Counted from the stretch's first letter, positions 35,146 through 44,216 are shown. The stretch is DNA of 64,000 bases from Vreelandella neptunia (GCF_034479615.1 NZ_CP140255.1:620001-684000); one strand, 5' to 3'. Notes: generated by a model from the sequence alone, not told the origin. Program-made: numbers and translations.

Positions 35146-36141
35146 TTAGGCCGGTTCGGCGTGCTGTTCGTTGACGACAAGGCTGTCGAGCAGTTGATCT
35201 AACTCGGTGAGGCGCTTTACACGCTGAAAATTGTGTTCGGCTGCACTGCTGCCTTGGCGCATTTGGGCGAGCCACTGCTTTACCAGGGAGGCCACAACGC
35301 GGTCTGGAAGCTGTTGGCGCTGAAGGGCGGCGTACTCTTTGAGCACGTTGGCACGCATCGCCCAGCTGCTTTCGGGGAGCCGCTCGCCGGTTTGTAGCCA
35401 GTGGCGAATGCGTGGCGCCAACCAGGGATCGGCCAGCGCGCTACGCCCTAGCATCACATCACTGCAGCCTGAAAGCGTGCGGGCTTTCCAGTAATCTTCC
35501 AGTGTCCAGATATCGCCGTTAGCGACCACCGGAATGCTCACCTGGCGGCGAATTTTGCCGATCCACTCCCAGTGTGCCGGTGGTCGGTAGCCCTCGTCTC
35601 GGGTGCGCGCATGAACGACCAGCTGGGCTGCACCGCCCGCTTCTGTGGCCTGAGCGCAGGCAACTGCTAAGCGGCGGTTAGCGAAGCCCAGACGAATCTT
35701 GGCGGTCACCGGGATTTCACCCTCTAAAGCGTCGTGAACGGCTTTAACCGCCTTATAGACTCGATCAGGCTGGCGTAACAGCGAGGCGCCGCCATCGTGC
35801 CGGTTAACCAGTTTGGCAGGGCAGCCGAAATTAAGGTCGATGCTTACCGCGCCTAAGCTAAGCGCCTGACGCGCATTAGCCGCCAGGGCGACTGGGTCAG
35901 AGCCTAGTAGCTGTAAATGTACGGGAATGCCGCTCGGTGTGGCCACAGGCGGTTGCTTAAGCTCGGGACAGTGCTTATAAAACACTCTTGGTGGCAGGCG
36001 GGCATCAACAACGCGGACAAACTCGGTGACCGTCCAGTCGAACCCGGCATGTCGGGTAAGCAGGTCACGAGTCAGTGCGTCGATCACACCTTCCATCGGG
36101 GCTAGGCCGATTCTGCCGTTATGTAGTAAATTAACAACCAT
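35146..36141 (-). CDS. dusC: tRNA-dihydrouridine(16) synthase DusC
   Basis: FMN enzyme that reduces U16 in the tRNA D loop. About 331 aa from the ATG at 36141, with a GTG nine bases upstream in frame. Motifs: IGLAPMEGVIDALTR, QLLGSDPVALA, VDLNFGCP-type segment SIDLNFGCPAKLVN with the catalytic Cys, KIRLGF, VVHARTRDEGY, VVANGDIW and VMLGRSALADPWL. TEFVRVVD and KHCPEL resemble E. coli DusC more than DusA or DusB. The tRNA genes next to it are on the opposite strand. Confidence 0.93.
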   Translation of the reverse strand: MVVNLLHNGRIGLAPMEGVIDALTRDLLTRHAGFDWTVTEFVRVVDARLPPRVFYKHCPELKQPPVATPSGIPVHLQLLGSDPVALAANARQALSLGAVSIDLNFGCPAKLVNRHDGGASLLRQPDRVYKAVKAVHDALEGEIPVTAKIRLGFANRRLAVACAQATEAGGAAQLVVHARTRDEGYRPPAHWEWIGKIRRQVSIPVVANGDIWTLEDYWKARTLSGCSDVMLGRSALADPWLAPRIRHWLQTGERLPESSWAMRANVLKEYAALQRQQLPDRVVASLVKQWLAQMRQGSSAAEHNFQRVKRLTELDQLLDSLVVNEQHAEPA

Positions 36142-36302
36142 GACTTCCACTATCGCGCCATTGCATTCTATTCTGGGTGTGGCAGGTTAGTGTATTCCCC
36201 TTACTGCGCCAAGCGCCTTTCTTCGTATTGGCATAATGATGTGCGTAAGAATGCACTTGAACGGTAGCTAAAGACAGTTTTGAAAACATAGGAGAGCGCC
36301 TT

Positions 36303-36560
36303 ATGCAGGATCTAGAGTTATTGCAAGATGGGTTGGCATTGATGGCGCTCGGTATGGGCGTAGTGTTTGTTTTTCTTACTATTTTGGTCATTAGCGTTAC
36401 GCTGATGTCGAAGCTTATTGGGCGTTTTCAACCCGTTCCCGCCGCGGTTGATACGGGTAAAAAACCGATGCCAGCTTCGGCTCCCTCTGCCCAAAGCGAC
36501 GAGGTTATGGCAGTGATCAGTGCTGCAGTGCATCGTTATCGCTCAACGCGGCGTCGTTAA
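36303..36560 (+). CDS. oadG: Oxaloacetate decarboxylase gamma subunit
   Basis: Small membrane anchor of the Na+-pumping oxaloacetate decarboxylase. 85 aa with one N-terminal membrane helix (about residues 10-37, LMALGMGVVFVFLTILVISVTLM broken by charged ends) and a short hydrophilic tail that would carry the Zn-binding and alpha-subunit contacts. First gene of oadGAB; the alpha gene follows after 92 bases. Confidence 0.9.
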   Translation: MQDLELLQDGLALMALGMGVVFVFLTILVISVTLMSKLIGRFQPVPAAVDTGKKPMPASAPSAQSDEVMAVISAAVHRYRSTRRR

Positions 36561-36652
36561 CTTTCTCAATTTTTTTCATTTTGGCCCTCTTGTGGCTATT
36601 TTTTTGTTATTTTTACTACAAACTTACAATTCTACTACTGTGAGCCAAGACC

Positions 36653-38467
36653 ATGAACGAACAAAAACGCCCACTAGGCATTACTGATGTCGTGCTGCGC
36701 GATGCCCATCAATCGCTATTTGCCACGCGAATGCGGTTGGACGATATGCTACCGATCGCCGAAAAGCTGGATCGCGTTGGCTACTGGTCGTTGGAAACTT
36801 GGGGTGGCGCCACTTACGACGCCTGTATCCGCTATTTGGGCGAAGATCCGTGGGAACGCATTCGTGCTTTGAAAGAAGCCATGCCCAATACGCCCCAGGC
36901 CATGCTGCTACGTGGACAGAACCTGCTGGGCTACCGTCACTACGCCGATGACGTTGTCGATAAGTTTGTCGAGCGGGCGAAAACCAATGGCGTTGATGTC
37001 TTCCGCGTTTTTGATGCGATGAATGATCCGCGCAATCTCGAAAGCGCCATCCAGGCAGTGCGTAACGTGGAAGGCCATGCCCAGGGCACTATCTCTTATA
37101 CAGTGAGCCCGGTGCATACCCTGGATAGCTGGGTCGATCTGGCTAAAACCATTGCCGGTTTGGGCGCGGATTCATTGGCTATCAAGGATATGGCGGGGCT
37201 ATTGACGCCCTACACGGCATTTGATTTGGTCACAAGGCTCAAGAAAGAACTATCGATACCGGTGCACCTACACTGCCACGCCACCACCGGTCTTTCTACG
37301 TCGACTATTTTGAAGGCGGTAGAAGCGGGTATCGATAACGTCGATACCTCGATCTCGTCCATGTCGATGACCTACGGTCACAGTCCCACCGAGTCAGTGG
37401 TCGCGATGTTGAAGGACACCGGTCGCGATACCGGCCTGGATCTTGACCTGCTGGAAGATATTGCCGGTTACTTCCGCGAAGTACGTAAGAAGTACGCCGC
37501 CTTTGAAGGCTCGCTGCGCGGTATTGATTCGCGCATCCTGATTGCTCAGGTGCCCGGCGGCATGCTGACCAATATGGAAGGCCAACTGAAAGAGCAGGGC
37601 GCGGGCGATAAGCTGGACGACGTGCTAAGCGAGATTCCCCGCGTGCGCGAAGATCTTGGCTTTATTCCGCTGGTGACGCCGACGTCGCAAATCGTCGGCA
37701 CCCAGGCGGTAATGAATGTGATGATGGGGGAGCGCTACAAGTCGATCTCCAAGGAAGTCCAGGCGCTACTCAAAGGCGAATATGGCGCTGCCCCTGCCCC
37801 CTATAACGCCGAACTGCAGAAGCGCGTGCTAGAAGGCGGCGAGCCAATTACCTGTCGCCCGGCGGATAACCTCTCGCCAGAAATGGATAGACTGGCCGCC
37901 GAGTTGAAAGAGAAGGCCAGTGCTGAAGGCATTCGTTTGGCTGAAGGCAAGCGCGAAGTGGATGACGTTCTAACCTACGCGCTATTCCCGCAGATCGGCT
38001 TGAAATTCCTGAAAAATCGCGACAATCCAGACGCCTTTGAGCCTGTTCCCCAGGCCGCTGCAGTCAATGCTGAAAAGCCCCTCGCTAAGGTAGAGAGCAA
38101 GGCACCCGTGGCTAGCAGTGGCCCGGAAACCTACACCGTTAAGCTCAACGGTAAAGCCTTCGTGGTGGAAGTGTCTGAAGGTGGTGAACTGGGCGAAGTG
38201 CAGGAGCAAACGGCAGCCACTACTAGCGCCCCCAAAGAGGAAGTATCTGCACCCACTGGTGAGAGCATCGATGCGCCGCTGGCCGGTAATATCTTCAAGG
38301 TTAATGTACGCCCTGGCGATAAAGTCGCTGAAGGGGATGTGGTGATCATTCTTGAAGCGATGAAAATGGAAACCGAAGTGCGTGCCAGTATCGCAGGCAC
38401 TGTGTCTAAGGTTAACGTCAGCGAGGGCGACAGCGTAGCCGTAGGTGATGCGCTGATCGAGCTCTAA
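36653..38467 (+). CDS. oadA: Oxaloacetate decarboxylase alpha subunit (biotin-containing)
   Basis: Transfers the carboxyl group of oxaloacetate to biotin; the beta subunit then decarboxylates it and exports Na+. 604 aa. The carboxyltransferase domain shows [13 protein letters not shown], the Zn/Lys segment AIKDMAGLL and [12 protein letters not shown] Pro/Ala-rich linker (about 465-525) leads to the biotinyl domain with EAMKMET, Lys at about 571. A dedicated biotin carboxylase is absent, as expected for the decarboxylase rather than pyruvate carboxylase. Confidence 0.95.
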   Translation: MNEQKRPLGITDVVLRDAHQSLFATRMRLDDMLPIAEKLDRVGYWSLETWGGATYDACIRYLGEDPWERIRALKEAMPNTPQAMLLRGQNLLGYRHYADDVVDKFVERAKTNGVDVFRVFDAMNDPRNLESAIQAVRNVEGHAQGTISYTVSPVHTLDSWVDLAKTIAGLGADSLAIKDMAGLLTPYTAFDLVTRLKKELSIPVHLHCHATTGLSTSTILKAVEAGIDNVDTSISSMSMTYGHSPTESVVAMLKDTGRDTGLDLDLLEDIAGYFREVRKKYAAFEGSLRGIDSRILIAQVPGGMLTNMEGQLKEQGAGDKLDDVLSEIPRVREDLGFIPLVTPTSQIVGTQAVMNVMMGERYKSISKEVQALLKGEYGAAPAPYNAELQKRVLEGGEPITCRPADNLSPEMDRLAAELKEKASAEGIRLAEGKREVDDVLTYALFPQIGLKFLKNRDNPDAFEPVPQAAAVNAEKPLAKVESKAPVASSGPETYTVKLNGKAFVVEVSEGGELGEVQEQTAATTSAPKEEVSAPTGESIDAPLAGNIFKVNVRPGDKVAEGDVVIILEAMKMETEVRASIAGTVSKVNVSEGDSVAVGDALIEL

Positions 38468-38494
38468 GGGCCCCCCAGTACTGGATAAAAAGTA

Positions 38495-39817
38495 ATGGAT
38501 AAATTAGTAACGTTATGGGAAGGCTCTGGGCTGTATAACCTTGAGCTTGGCCAAGCCATGATGATTATGGTGGGGCTACTGCTGCTCTACCTGGCCATCT
38601 ATAAGAAGTTTGAGCCGCTGCTGCTGGTGCCGATTGGCTTTGGTGGCATTCTGGCCAATATCCCAGAGGCGGGGCTAGCGATTTCAGCGCTCGATCAAGC
38701 GATTGAGGTGGCGAAGCCCGCGGTGCTACAGCAGATAGCGGCAGCGCTGGGCGCGACGTTGGATCCGCTAGCGAACGCGGAAGCCTGGCGTGAATCGTTA
38801 AAAGCGATTGCCCACGACGGCGTTGCACCGGATCAGGTGCGCGCCGCACGTGACATTGCCGTGGGCGTCGGCTATAGCGATGGCATGCTTTACAACTTCT
38901 ATAAAGTAGCGATTGGCTCGGGTATTGCCCCGCTGATTATCTTTATGGGCGTGGGTGCCATGACCGACTTCGGCCCGCTGTTGGCCAATCCGCGCACGCT
39001 GTTTTTAGGTGCGGCCGCTCAGTTTGGTATTTTTGCCACGCTGTTTGGTGCCGTGGCGCTAACCTCGATGGGCATCATGGATTTTTCGCTCAATCAGGCC
39101 GCCGCCATTGGTATTATTGGCGGTGCCGATGGGCCGACCTCCATCTACGTCTCCAGCGTGCTGGCGCCGGAGCTGCTGGGTGCTATCGCGGTGGCTGCCT
39201 ACGCCTATATGGCCTTGGTGCCGCTGATACAGCCGCCCATCATGCGTCTGCTGACCACCGACAAAGAACGTCAAATCAAGATGACCCAGCTGCGCCCTGT
39301 TTCCAAGCTGGAAAAAGTGGTCTTCCCGCTGATGCTGTTGATTTTGGTCGCGCTGTTTCTGCCCGATGCAGCACCGCTGCTGGGCATGTTCTGCTTCGGT
39401 AATCTGATGCGTGAGTGCGGCGTAGTCGAACGCTTGTCGGATACTGCGCAAAACGCCTTGATCAATATCGTGACGATTATTCTGGGGCTGTCGGTAGGCT
39501 CCAAGCTGATGGCCGAGAGCTTTCTGGCGTTTGAGACGCTGGGGATATTAGGTCTGGGCATTGTCGCCTTTGGTATCGGCACGGCTGCCGGAGTATTGAT
39601 GGCCAAGTTGATGAACCTGGTGAGCAAAATGCCCATCAACCCATTGATCGGTGCCGCGGGCGTTTCCGCCGTGCCTATGGCGGCGCGGGTGGCGAATAAG
39701 GTGGGGCTGGAGTCCAACCCGCATAATTTCCTGCTGATGCACGCCATGGGCCCCAATGTGGCCGGTGTTATTGGGTCGGCAGTCGCAGCCGGGGTAATGA
39801 TTAAATACCTGGGTTAA
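38495..39817 (+). CDS. oadB: Oxaloacetate decarboxylase beta subunit (Na+ pump)
   Basis: Integral membrane subunit that couples carboxybiotin decarboxylation to Na+ export. 440 aa with about nine or more membrane segments. The conserved regions [26 protein letters not shown] (about 190-215, including the Asp of region IIIa) and [14 protein letters not shown] are present, along with a C-terminal region ending [13 protein letters not shown]. Starts 27 bases after oadA. An Na+ pump of this kind fits a salt-loving organism, though it also occurs elsewhere. Confidence 0.95.
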   Translation: MDKLVTLWEGSGLYNLELGQAMMIMVGLLLLYLAIYKKFEPLLLVPIGFGGILANIPEAGLAISALDQAIEVAKPAVLQQIAAALGATLDPLANAEAWRESLKAIAHDGVAPDQVRAARDIAVGVGYSDGMLYNFYKVAIGSGIAPLIIFMGVGAMTDFGPLLANPRTLFLGAAAQFGIFATLFGAVALTSMGIMDFSLNQAAAIGIIGGADGPTSIYVSSVLAPELLGAIAVAAYAYMALVPLIQPPIMRLLTTDKERQIKMTQLRPVSKLEKVVFPLMLLILVALFLPDAAPLLGMFCFGNLMRECGVVERLSDTAQNALINIVTIILGLSVGSKLMAESFLAFETLGILGLGIVAFGIGTAAGVLMAKLMNLVSKMPINPLIGAAGVSAVPMAARVANKVGLESNPHNFLLMHAMGPNVAGVIGSAVAAGVMIKYLG

Positions 39818-39855
39818 TACTTAATGGGCTAATGCTTAACGAGTGACCAAATGAG

Positions 39856-39893
39856 CGCGGCGTACTGACACTTTCAGTATGCCGCGTTTTTTT
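39856..39893 (+). terminator. Terminator of the oad operon
   Basis: CGCGGCGTACTGA (39856-39868) pairs with TCAGTATGCCGCG (39874-39886), with one G-T pair, a 5-base loop and T7. Lies between convergent oadB and yigZ. Confidence 0.9.
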
Positions 39894-39916
39894 GATGGGC
39901 TATTTCGATGGGCTAT

Positions 39917-40534
39917 CTAGTGGGTGAGAATGTCGATAGCGCTCTTCAGGCGGTTTTCTAACGGGGCAAGATCAAGCGGACAGTCCCTTGGCCAGCCTAT
40001 GGTCAGGCGAACGCCATCACCATCGTAGTCGGCTTGCTCAATAGGGATGTCGTGCTCTTCGCACCAGCCGCGGGCAATCGCTTCATTGGCAAAGGTAAGG
40101 CGCAGAGTGTAGGTGTCGCGCTCAACCACTTCCCGGGTAGCAAGTGTCTCAAGGGCATGGCTAACTGCCTGAGCGTAGGCGCGGGCTAAGCCGCCGGTGC
40201 CGAGCTTGGTGCCGCCAAAATAACGAATGACCACACAGCCGATCTGGCCCAGTTGGCTCCCCTGGAGTACCTGATACATGGGGCGGCCAGCGGTGCCGCC
40301 AGGCTCGCCATCATCGGAAAAGCCAATCAGGTTTTGCTCGCCGGGTGGCCCGGCAATGTAGGCAGTGCAGTGGTGGCTGGCATTAGGGTGCGCGGTTTTT
40401 GCCGCATTCAGCAGATTAGTGAATGCGTTAATATCGGGAGCGTGGCAGATCCAGGTGATAAATTGGCTCTTTTCTACTTCAATGTCAGCCGTATGCCATG
40501 ACCCTGTGGGTAGCTCGGGAACCCGATAGCGCAT
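39917..40534 (-). CDS. yigZ: YigZ/IMPACT family protein
   Basis: 205 aa with the N-terminal UPF0029/IMPACT domain: EVEKSQFITWICHA, HHCTAYIAGP, FSDDGEPGGTAGRPMYQVLQGS and VIRYFGGTKLGTGGLARAYAQA are the conserved blocks, followed by a C-terminal DUF1949 ferredoxin-like domain. The eukaryotic relative binds GCN1; the bacterial function is not established. The ATG overlaps the stop of the upstream S24-like gene (TAATG), with GGAG just before, so both are translated from one message that starts behind tandem LexA boxes. SOS control of this gene is therefore inferred. Confidence 0.93.
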   Translation of the reverse strand: MRYRVPELPTGSWHTADIEVEKSQFITWICHAPDINAFTNLLNAAKTAHPNASHHCTAYIAGPPGEQNLIGFSDDGEPGGTAGRPMYQVLQGSQLGQIGCVVIRYFGGTKLGTGGLARAYAQAVSHALETLATREVVERDTYTLRLTFANEAIARGWCEEHDIPIEQADYDGDGVRLTIGWPRDCPLDLAPLENRLKSAIDILTH

Positions 40535-40914
40535 TAATGCTCCGTGAAGGTAGTCTCACTTTTCACACCCATTACCATGCCGAGTACCTGAATATCCCGG
40601 TTGTGCAAAAATAGCGCTGGCTGCAAAGTATCTTCTGGCCATAGCTCCACGCCAAAGCGGCTGATAGTGAGCTGTCTCAAGGCGATTGTTTGCTGGTTTA
40701 TTTCGGCAACGGCAGTTTCTGTCTGGGTATCGTGTTGATATCGCCGGATAATAATGACATCGCCATCGAACAAGTTGCAATCACACAGTGCATTGCCACG
40801 CACTTTGAGTGCATAGGTGTTGCGTCGGGTAACGCTAGGTGCCATCGCGTATGGGCGCGGTGCAGGTTGTCTACGGCCGAACGTAGCGGTAGGTGCTGCC
40901 ATCGATAGGGTCAT
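40534..40914 (-). CDS. UmuD/LexA-type S24 domain protein lacking the catalytic dyad
   Basis: 126 aa. Residues 33-118 follow the UmuD/LexA C-terminal fold (TYALKVRGNALCDCNLFDGDVIIIRR, then TIALRQL and DIQVLGMVMGV). Aligned by eye to E. coli UmuD, the nucleophile Ser60 (GDSM) is Ala42 in GNAL, and the general base Lys97 (TVKKL) is Arg80 in ALRQL, so self-cleavage looks impossible. There is no HTH domain, no Ala-Gly or Cys-Gly cleavage site and no umuC beside it. The 32-residue N-terminus is basic and Pro/Ala-rich. GGAG precedes the ATG. Two LexA boxes lie 18-66 bases upstream. Function unknown; a UmuD- or LexA-binding modulator is one possibility. Confidence 0.8.
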   Translation of the reverse strand: MTLSMAAPTATFGRRQPAPRPYAMAPSVTRRNTYALKVRGNALCDCNLFDGDVIIIRRYQHDTQTETAVAEINQQTIALRQLTISRFGVELWPEDTLQPALFLHNRDIQVLGMVMGVKSETTFTEH

Positions 40915-40931
40915 TATGAAATCTCCATTGC

Positions 40932-40947
40932 ATGTTTTTTCATACAG
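40932..40947 (-). promoter_or_regulatory. Proximal LexA box of the S24-like/yigZ unit
   Basis: Read on the minus strand: CTGTATGAAAAAACAT, which keeps the strong CTGTATG half but ends CAT instead of CAG. It lies 18 bases upstream of the ATG at 40914. Confidence 0.6.
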
Positions 40948-40964
40948 TGGTTTTCATTGTAGAC

Positions 40965-40980
40965 CTGTTTTTGCATACAG
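40965..40980 (-). promoter_or_regulatory. Distal LexA box of the S24-like/yigZ unit
   Basis: Read on the minus strand: CTGTATGCAAAAACAG, a full CTG-N10-CAG match with the CTGTAT half of the consensus. Its start is 33 bp from that of the proximal box, about three helical turns, so both sites face the same side. A TACAAT hexamer between the boxes is a candidate -10. Confidence 0.85.
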
Positions 40981-41111
40981 TGCTAGAGGTAATTGGTCTT
41001 AAGGCATCTTGACGGAGATCACGCTGCGACCCAGCGCCGCATTGTGTGAGTGGCGAGAAAGGGGCTTTACGTGTAGAGTTCGACGCGAAATCAATATGCC
41101 AGGAGAGACGC

Positions 41112-41732
41112 TTGAGCCTGTGTCTACAAGCCCGACAGCTTGCCTGTGAACGCGACGATCGTTGGCTGTTTCAAGGGTTGGATCTTGATATTCGCAGTGG
41201 TGAAATTGTGCGTATTGAGGGCCCCAATGGCAGTGGTAAAACCAGCCTGCTAAAAATTCTCTCCGGGCAGCTCAGCGACTATCAGGGCGAGCTGTTCTGG
41301 AATGGCGCTGCGATGAACGAGGCGCGTGAACATTTTCTGGCAAATTTGCTCTATTTAGGACACGCCCCAGGCATTAAGTCAGGGCTTTCCCCGTTAGAAA
41401 ATTTAGCCTGGTATCAGGCGTTGAGCGGGGAGAACAGTAATGAAGAGCAGCGCCTGGATGCCCTTGAAGGGGTTGGTTTGGCAGGCTTTGAAGACGTGCC
41501 CTCCGGGCAACTCTCGGCAGGTCAGCAGCGCCGTGTAGCGCTGGCGCGCTTAACGTTAACACCGCGCGCCCTATGGGTACTGGATGAACCCTTTACCGCG
41601 ATAGATCGACACGGCGTCGCTGATCTAGAGAAACAGCTGGTTGCCCATGCTCAGGCAGGGGGCTGCGTGCTGGTAACGACACACCACGAGTTAACCGCTT
41701 CACCGTTGCTCAGACGGATATCCCTAGGGTAG
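41112..41732 (+). CDS. ccmA: Heme exporter ATP-binding protein CcmA
   Basis: ATPase of the CcmABCD complex that releases holo-CcmE in system I cytochrome c maturation. About 206 aa from the TTG at 41112, with AGGAGAG at 41101-41107 as ribosome binding site. The frame is open further up to 41046, but those residues are not ABC-like. Walker A GPNGSGKTSLLKILSG, signature QLSAGQQRRVALARL (LSAGQ) and Walker B LWVLDEPFTAID are intact. Normally ccmB overlaps or follows at once; here a gap of 297 bases with a hairpin repeat intervenes. Confidence 0.92.
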   Translation: MSLCLQARQLACERDDRWLFQGLDLDIRSGEIVRIEGPNGSGKTSLLKILSGQLSDYQGELFWNGAAMNEAREHFLANLLYLGHAPGIKSGLSPLENLAWYQALSGENSNEEQRLDALEGVGLAGFEDVPSGQLSAGQQRRVALARLTLTPRALWVLDEPFTAIDRHGVADLEKQLVAHAQAGGCVLVTTHHELTASPLLRRISLG

Positions 41733-41785
41733 AAAGCAGGACTATCTCAGTTGGAAATAGCGGCTTAAATAACTCTCAACAACGT

Positions 41786-41886
41786 GGTGCCAGGGGAGGT
41801 TGAAGCGAGGGTCTTTTGTCATGGACGACAAAAGTAGCGCCCAAGGAGGGGTTTACAGCGCCCTCGCGGAAACCTTCACTGGTACC
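41786..41886. repeat. 101-bp imperfect inverted-repeat element between ccmA and ccmB
   Basis: The ends GGTGCCAGGGGAGGTT and AACCTTCACTGGTACC are imperfect inverted repeats. Inside, GCGAGGGTC and GCGCCCTCGC continue the pairing. At the centre TTTTGTC-ATGGA-CGACAAAA forms a hairpin. The element contains no gene of its own. It looks like an inserted non-autonomous repeat (MITE- or REP-like); no second copy is in this window. Confidence 0.65.
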
Positions 41887-42029
41887 GATGCTTATCTAGG
41901 GGAGAGGAGAGAGGGTTGCACAGCTCTTTACATGGCGCTTCAAATAGCTCTTCACATGGCTCTTCACAAAGCTCGGAGACCCCTCAACAGGTTTCAGCAG
42001 TGCCACTGCGTGAGCATAATGGTGGGCTA

Positions 42030-42698
42030 ATGACCGCAGTGAAGGCCACGCTCGTGCGTGACTTAACGCTATTGCTAAGACGCCGTGGCGAAGTGCTCAA
42101 CCCGCTGGTGTTTTTTGCCCTGGTGATCACGCTGTTCCCGATCGCTATTTCGCCCGACCCTGAGCTGTTAGCGGTGATTGCTCCAGGTTTGCTGTGGGTC
42201 GCAGCTTTGTTAGCCGCGCTGCTTTCACTGGATAGCCTGTTTCGTAGCGATTATGACGATGGCAGTTTGGAGCAACTGCTATTGGCGCCGCAGTCGTTAG
42301 TCGCGCTAAGTTTGGCCAAAGTGGCCGTGCACTGGCTGCTCACGGGTCTACCGTTGGCGCTGATGGCGCCGATATTGGGTATTATGCTGGCGCTGCCGGC
42401 GGGCAGCTACGCCGTGCTGGCGCTGTCGCTTGCACTGGGTACGGCAAGCTTGAGTTTGATTGGTGCCATCGGTGCAGCGCTAACCGTTGGCCTGGCACGG
42501 GGCGGAGTGCTGCTCTCGCTACTGGTGCTACCGCTGTACATCCCGGTACTTATTTTTGGCGCAGGTGCGGTGCAGGCGGCCATTTTCGGAGAGGGTGTCT
42601 CCGCACACCTGGCTATCCTGGGCGCGCTGCTCGCCGCCTCACTCATGTTGGCGCCGTGGGCGATTGCCGCATCGCTGCGTATCAGTATTAACGGTTAA
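42030..42698 (+). CDS. ccmB: Heme exporter protein CcmB
   Basis: Membrane subunit of the CcmABCD complex. 222 aa with six membrane segments from the ATG at 42030, which gives the family's usual length. The frame is open upstream to a TTG at 41916 that has a purine-rich AGGAGAGAGGG in front, adding 38 Ser/His/Gln-rich residues encoded by a short degenerate repeat (CTTCACATGGCTCTTCACA). That extension would be non-conserved and I regard it as leader. ccmC follows after 14 bases. Confidence 0.9.
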   Translation: MTAVKATLVRDLTLLLRRRGEVLNPLVFFALVITLFPIAISPDPELLAVIAPGLLWVAALLAALLSLDSLFRSDYDDGSLEQLLLAPQSLVALSLAKVAVHWLLTGLPLALMAPILGIMLALPAGSYAVLALSLALGTASLSLIGAIGAALTVGLARGGVLLSLLVLPLYIPVLIFGAGAVQAAIFGEGVSAHLAILGALLAASLMLAPWAIAASLRISING

Positions 42699-42712
42699 GG
42701 ACAGGACACGCT

Positions 42713-43480
42713 ATGTGGGCCTTTATACATAAGCTGGGATCACCCAAGTGGTTCTACGGCATTAGTGCCAAATTACAGCCCTGGTTTTGGAGCGCGGCGG
42801 CGCTGTTGATCGTCACTGGCTCGCTGTGGGGGTTGGCGTTTGCCCCTGCAGATTACCAGCAGGGTAATAGCTTCCGAATTATTTACGTCCATGTGCCAGC
42901 GGCTTTTTTGGCTCAGTCTATTTTTATTGCCATGGCGGTTTCCGGCCTGGTGTTTATGGTCTGGAAAATCAAAATTGCCGATATGGCTGCGGCGGTGATG
43001 GCGCCTCTTGGCGCGGCCATGACCTTTGTCGCGCTATTTTCCGGCGCCGTATGGGGCGTGCCCACTTGGGGAACCTGGTGGATGTGGGATGCACGACTGA
43101 CGTCAATGCTGATTCTGCTGTTTTTGTACTTGGGTGTCATTGCGCTGCGTGGGGCTTTTACCAGCCGCGATAGCGCCTCACGGGCAGCCTCGGTGCTGGC
43201 CATGGTGGGTGTGATCAATATTCCCATCATCAAATACTCGGTGGACTGGTGGTACACCCTGCACCAGCCCGCTTCGTTTACGCTGACCTCGCGCCCGGCC
43301 ATGCCTACTGAAATGTGGCTGCCTCTGGTCATTATGGTGCTGGGTTTCTACTGCTTTTTCATTGCCTTAACGCTAATGCGCACACGCAGTGAAATTTTGC
43401 GCCGCGAAGCTAACAAACGCTGGGTACAGGAACTGGTGACCGGCCAAGTGGTGAAAGTACCGGCAGAGGAGATCCGCTAA
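42713..43480 (+). CDS. ccmC: Heme exporter/heme ligase CcmC
   Basis: Presents heme to CcmE for covalent attachment. 255 aa, six membrane helices. The periplasmic WWD domain reads [20 protein letters not shown] (about residues 112-131), and conserved heme-ligand histidines lie in YVHVPAAF and in TLHQPAS. Its stop overlaps the ccmD ATG by one base. Confidence 0.95.
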   Translation: MWAFIHKLGSPKWFYGISAKLQPWFWSAAALLIVTGSLWGLAFAPADYQQGNSFRIIYVHVPAAFLAQSIFIAMAVSGLVFMVWKIKIADMAAAVMAPLGAAMTFVALFSGAVWGVPTWGTWWMWDARLTSMLILLFLYLGVIALRGAFTSRDSASRAASVLAMVGVINIPIIKYSVDWWYTLHQPASFTLTSRPAMPTEMWLPLVIMVLGFYCFFIALTLMRTRSEILRREANKRWVQELVTGQVVKVPAEEIR

Positions 43481-43671
43481 TGGCATTTGACTCATTTTCC
43501 GAATTTCTCGCCATGGGTGGTCACGCGCCTTATGTATGGTCTGCCTGGGGCGTGACTGCGCTACTGCTGCTCGTCACCGTATGGCATGCGCGTGCTGAAC
43601 AGCGCCAACTGATCAAAGGCTTGAAACGCCGTGCAAGACGCGCAAATAGCGCAAGGGGGAACGCCCAATGA
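43480..43671 (+). CDS. ccmD: Heme exporter protein CcmD
   Basis: Small membrane protein (63 aa) needed for release of holo-CcmE. FLAMGGHAPYVWSAWGVTALLLL is one membrane helix with the conserved GGHAPYVW (about residues 11-18) at its periplasmic side; the C-terminal half is strongly basic (LKRRARRANSARG) and cytoplasmic. Confidence 0.93.
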   Translation: MAFDSFSEFLAMGGHAPYVWSAWGVTALLLLVTVWHARAEQRQLIKGLKRRARRANSARGNAQ

Positions 43672-44177
43672 CGCCTAAACGTAAACAGAAACTCTTTATT
43701 ATTCTGGGGCTTGTGTCGCTGGCCGCGATCGCTGTGGGGCTGACCTTGTACGCGCTGCGCGCTAACATCAATTTGTTTTTTAGCCCGGTACAGATCGCCC
43801 AGGGTGACGCGCCAATGGAGCGGCAGATTCGCGCCGGTGGCATGGTGAAAGAGGGCTCGGTCTCCCGTGACCCCGAAAGCCTGGACGTCGAGTTTGTCGT
43901 CACCGATTACGTCGATGACCTGGAGGTCTACTACAGCGGCATCTTGCCCGACCTGTTCCGCGAAGGCCAAGGCGTGGTGGTAGTTGGTGAGCTTCAGGCC
44001 GATGGGCGTCTGTACGCCGATAAGGTGCTTGCGCGCCACGACGAGAACTATATGCCCCCTGAAGTCGCCCAGGCGCTTGAAGAGGCAGGCTATTCGCCAG
44101 CCGACTATCAGGCCAAAGCTGCCGAGGTGGGTAAACGCCTGGACGAAGAAGGCGTACCCCAAGCAAGTGAATACTAG
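43668..44177 (+). CDS. ccmE: Cytochrome c-type biogenesis heme chaperone CcmE
   Basis: Membrane-anchored periplasmic heme chaperone. 169 aa with one N-terminal membrane helix (about 8-30) and an OB-fold. The heme-binding motif is His124 in VLARHDENYMPPEV, with Tyr128 as ligand; this is the HxxxY form. ATG overlaps ccmD by 4 bases; ccmF follows after 39 bases. Confidence 0.95.
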   Translation: MTPKRKQKLFIILGLVSLAAIAVGLTLYALRANINLFFSPVQIAQGDAPMERQIRAGGMVKEGSVSRDPESLDVEFVVTDYVDDLEVYYSGILPDLFREGQGVVVVGELQADGRLYADKVLARHDENYMPPEVAQALEEAGYSPADYQAKAAEVGKRLDEEGVPQASEY

Positions 44178-44216
44178 TTTCCGTCCCTCAGGGTTGGCAA
44201 CAAAGCCGGAGCACAC

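Noticed and set aside
36653..38467. Pyruvate carboxylase subunit B as the identity of oadA
   Set aside because: Flanked by oadG and oadB and with no biotin carboxylase subunit, so the Na+-pumping decarboxylase is the better call.
40534..40914. Annotation as an active UmuD or LexA
   Set aside because: Both catalytic positions are substituted, and the HTH and cleavage site are absent.
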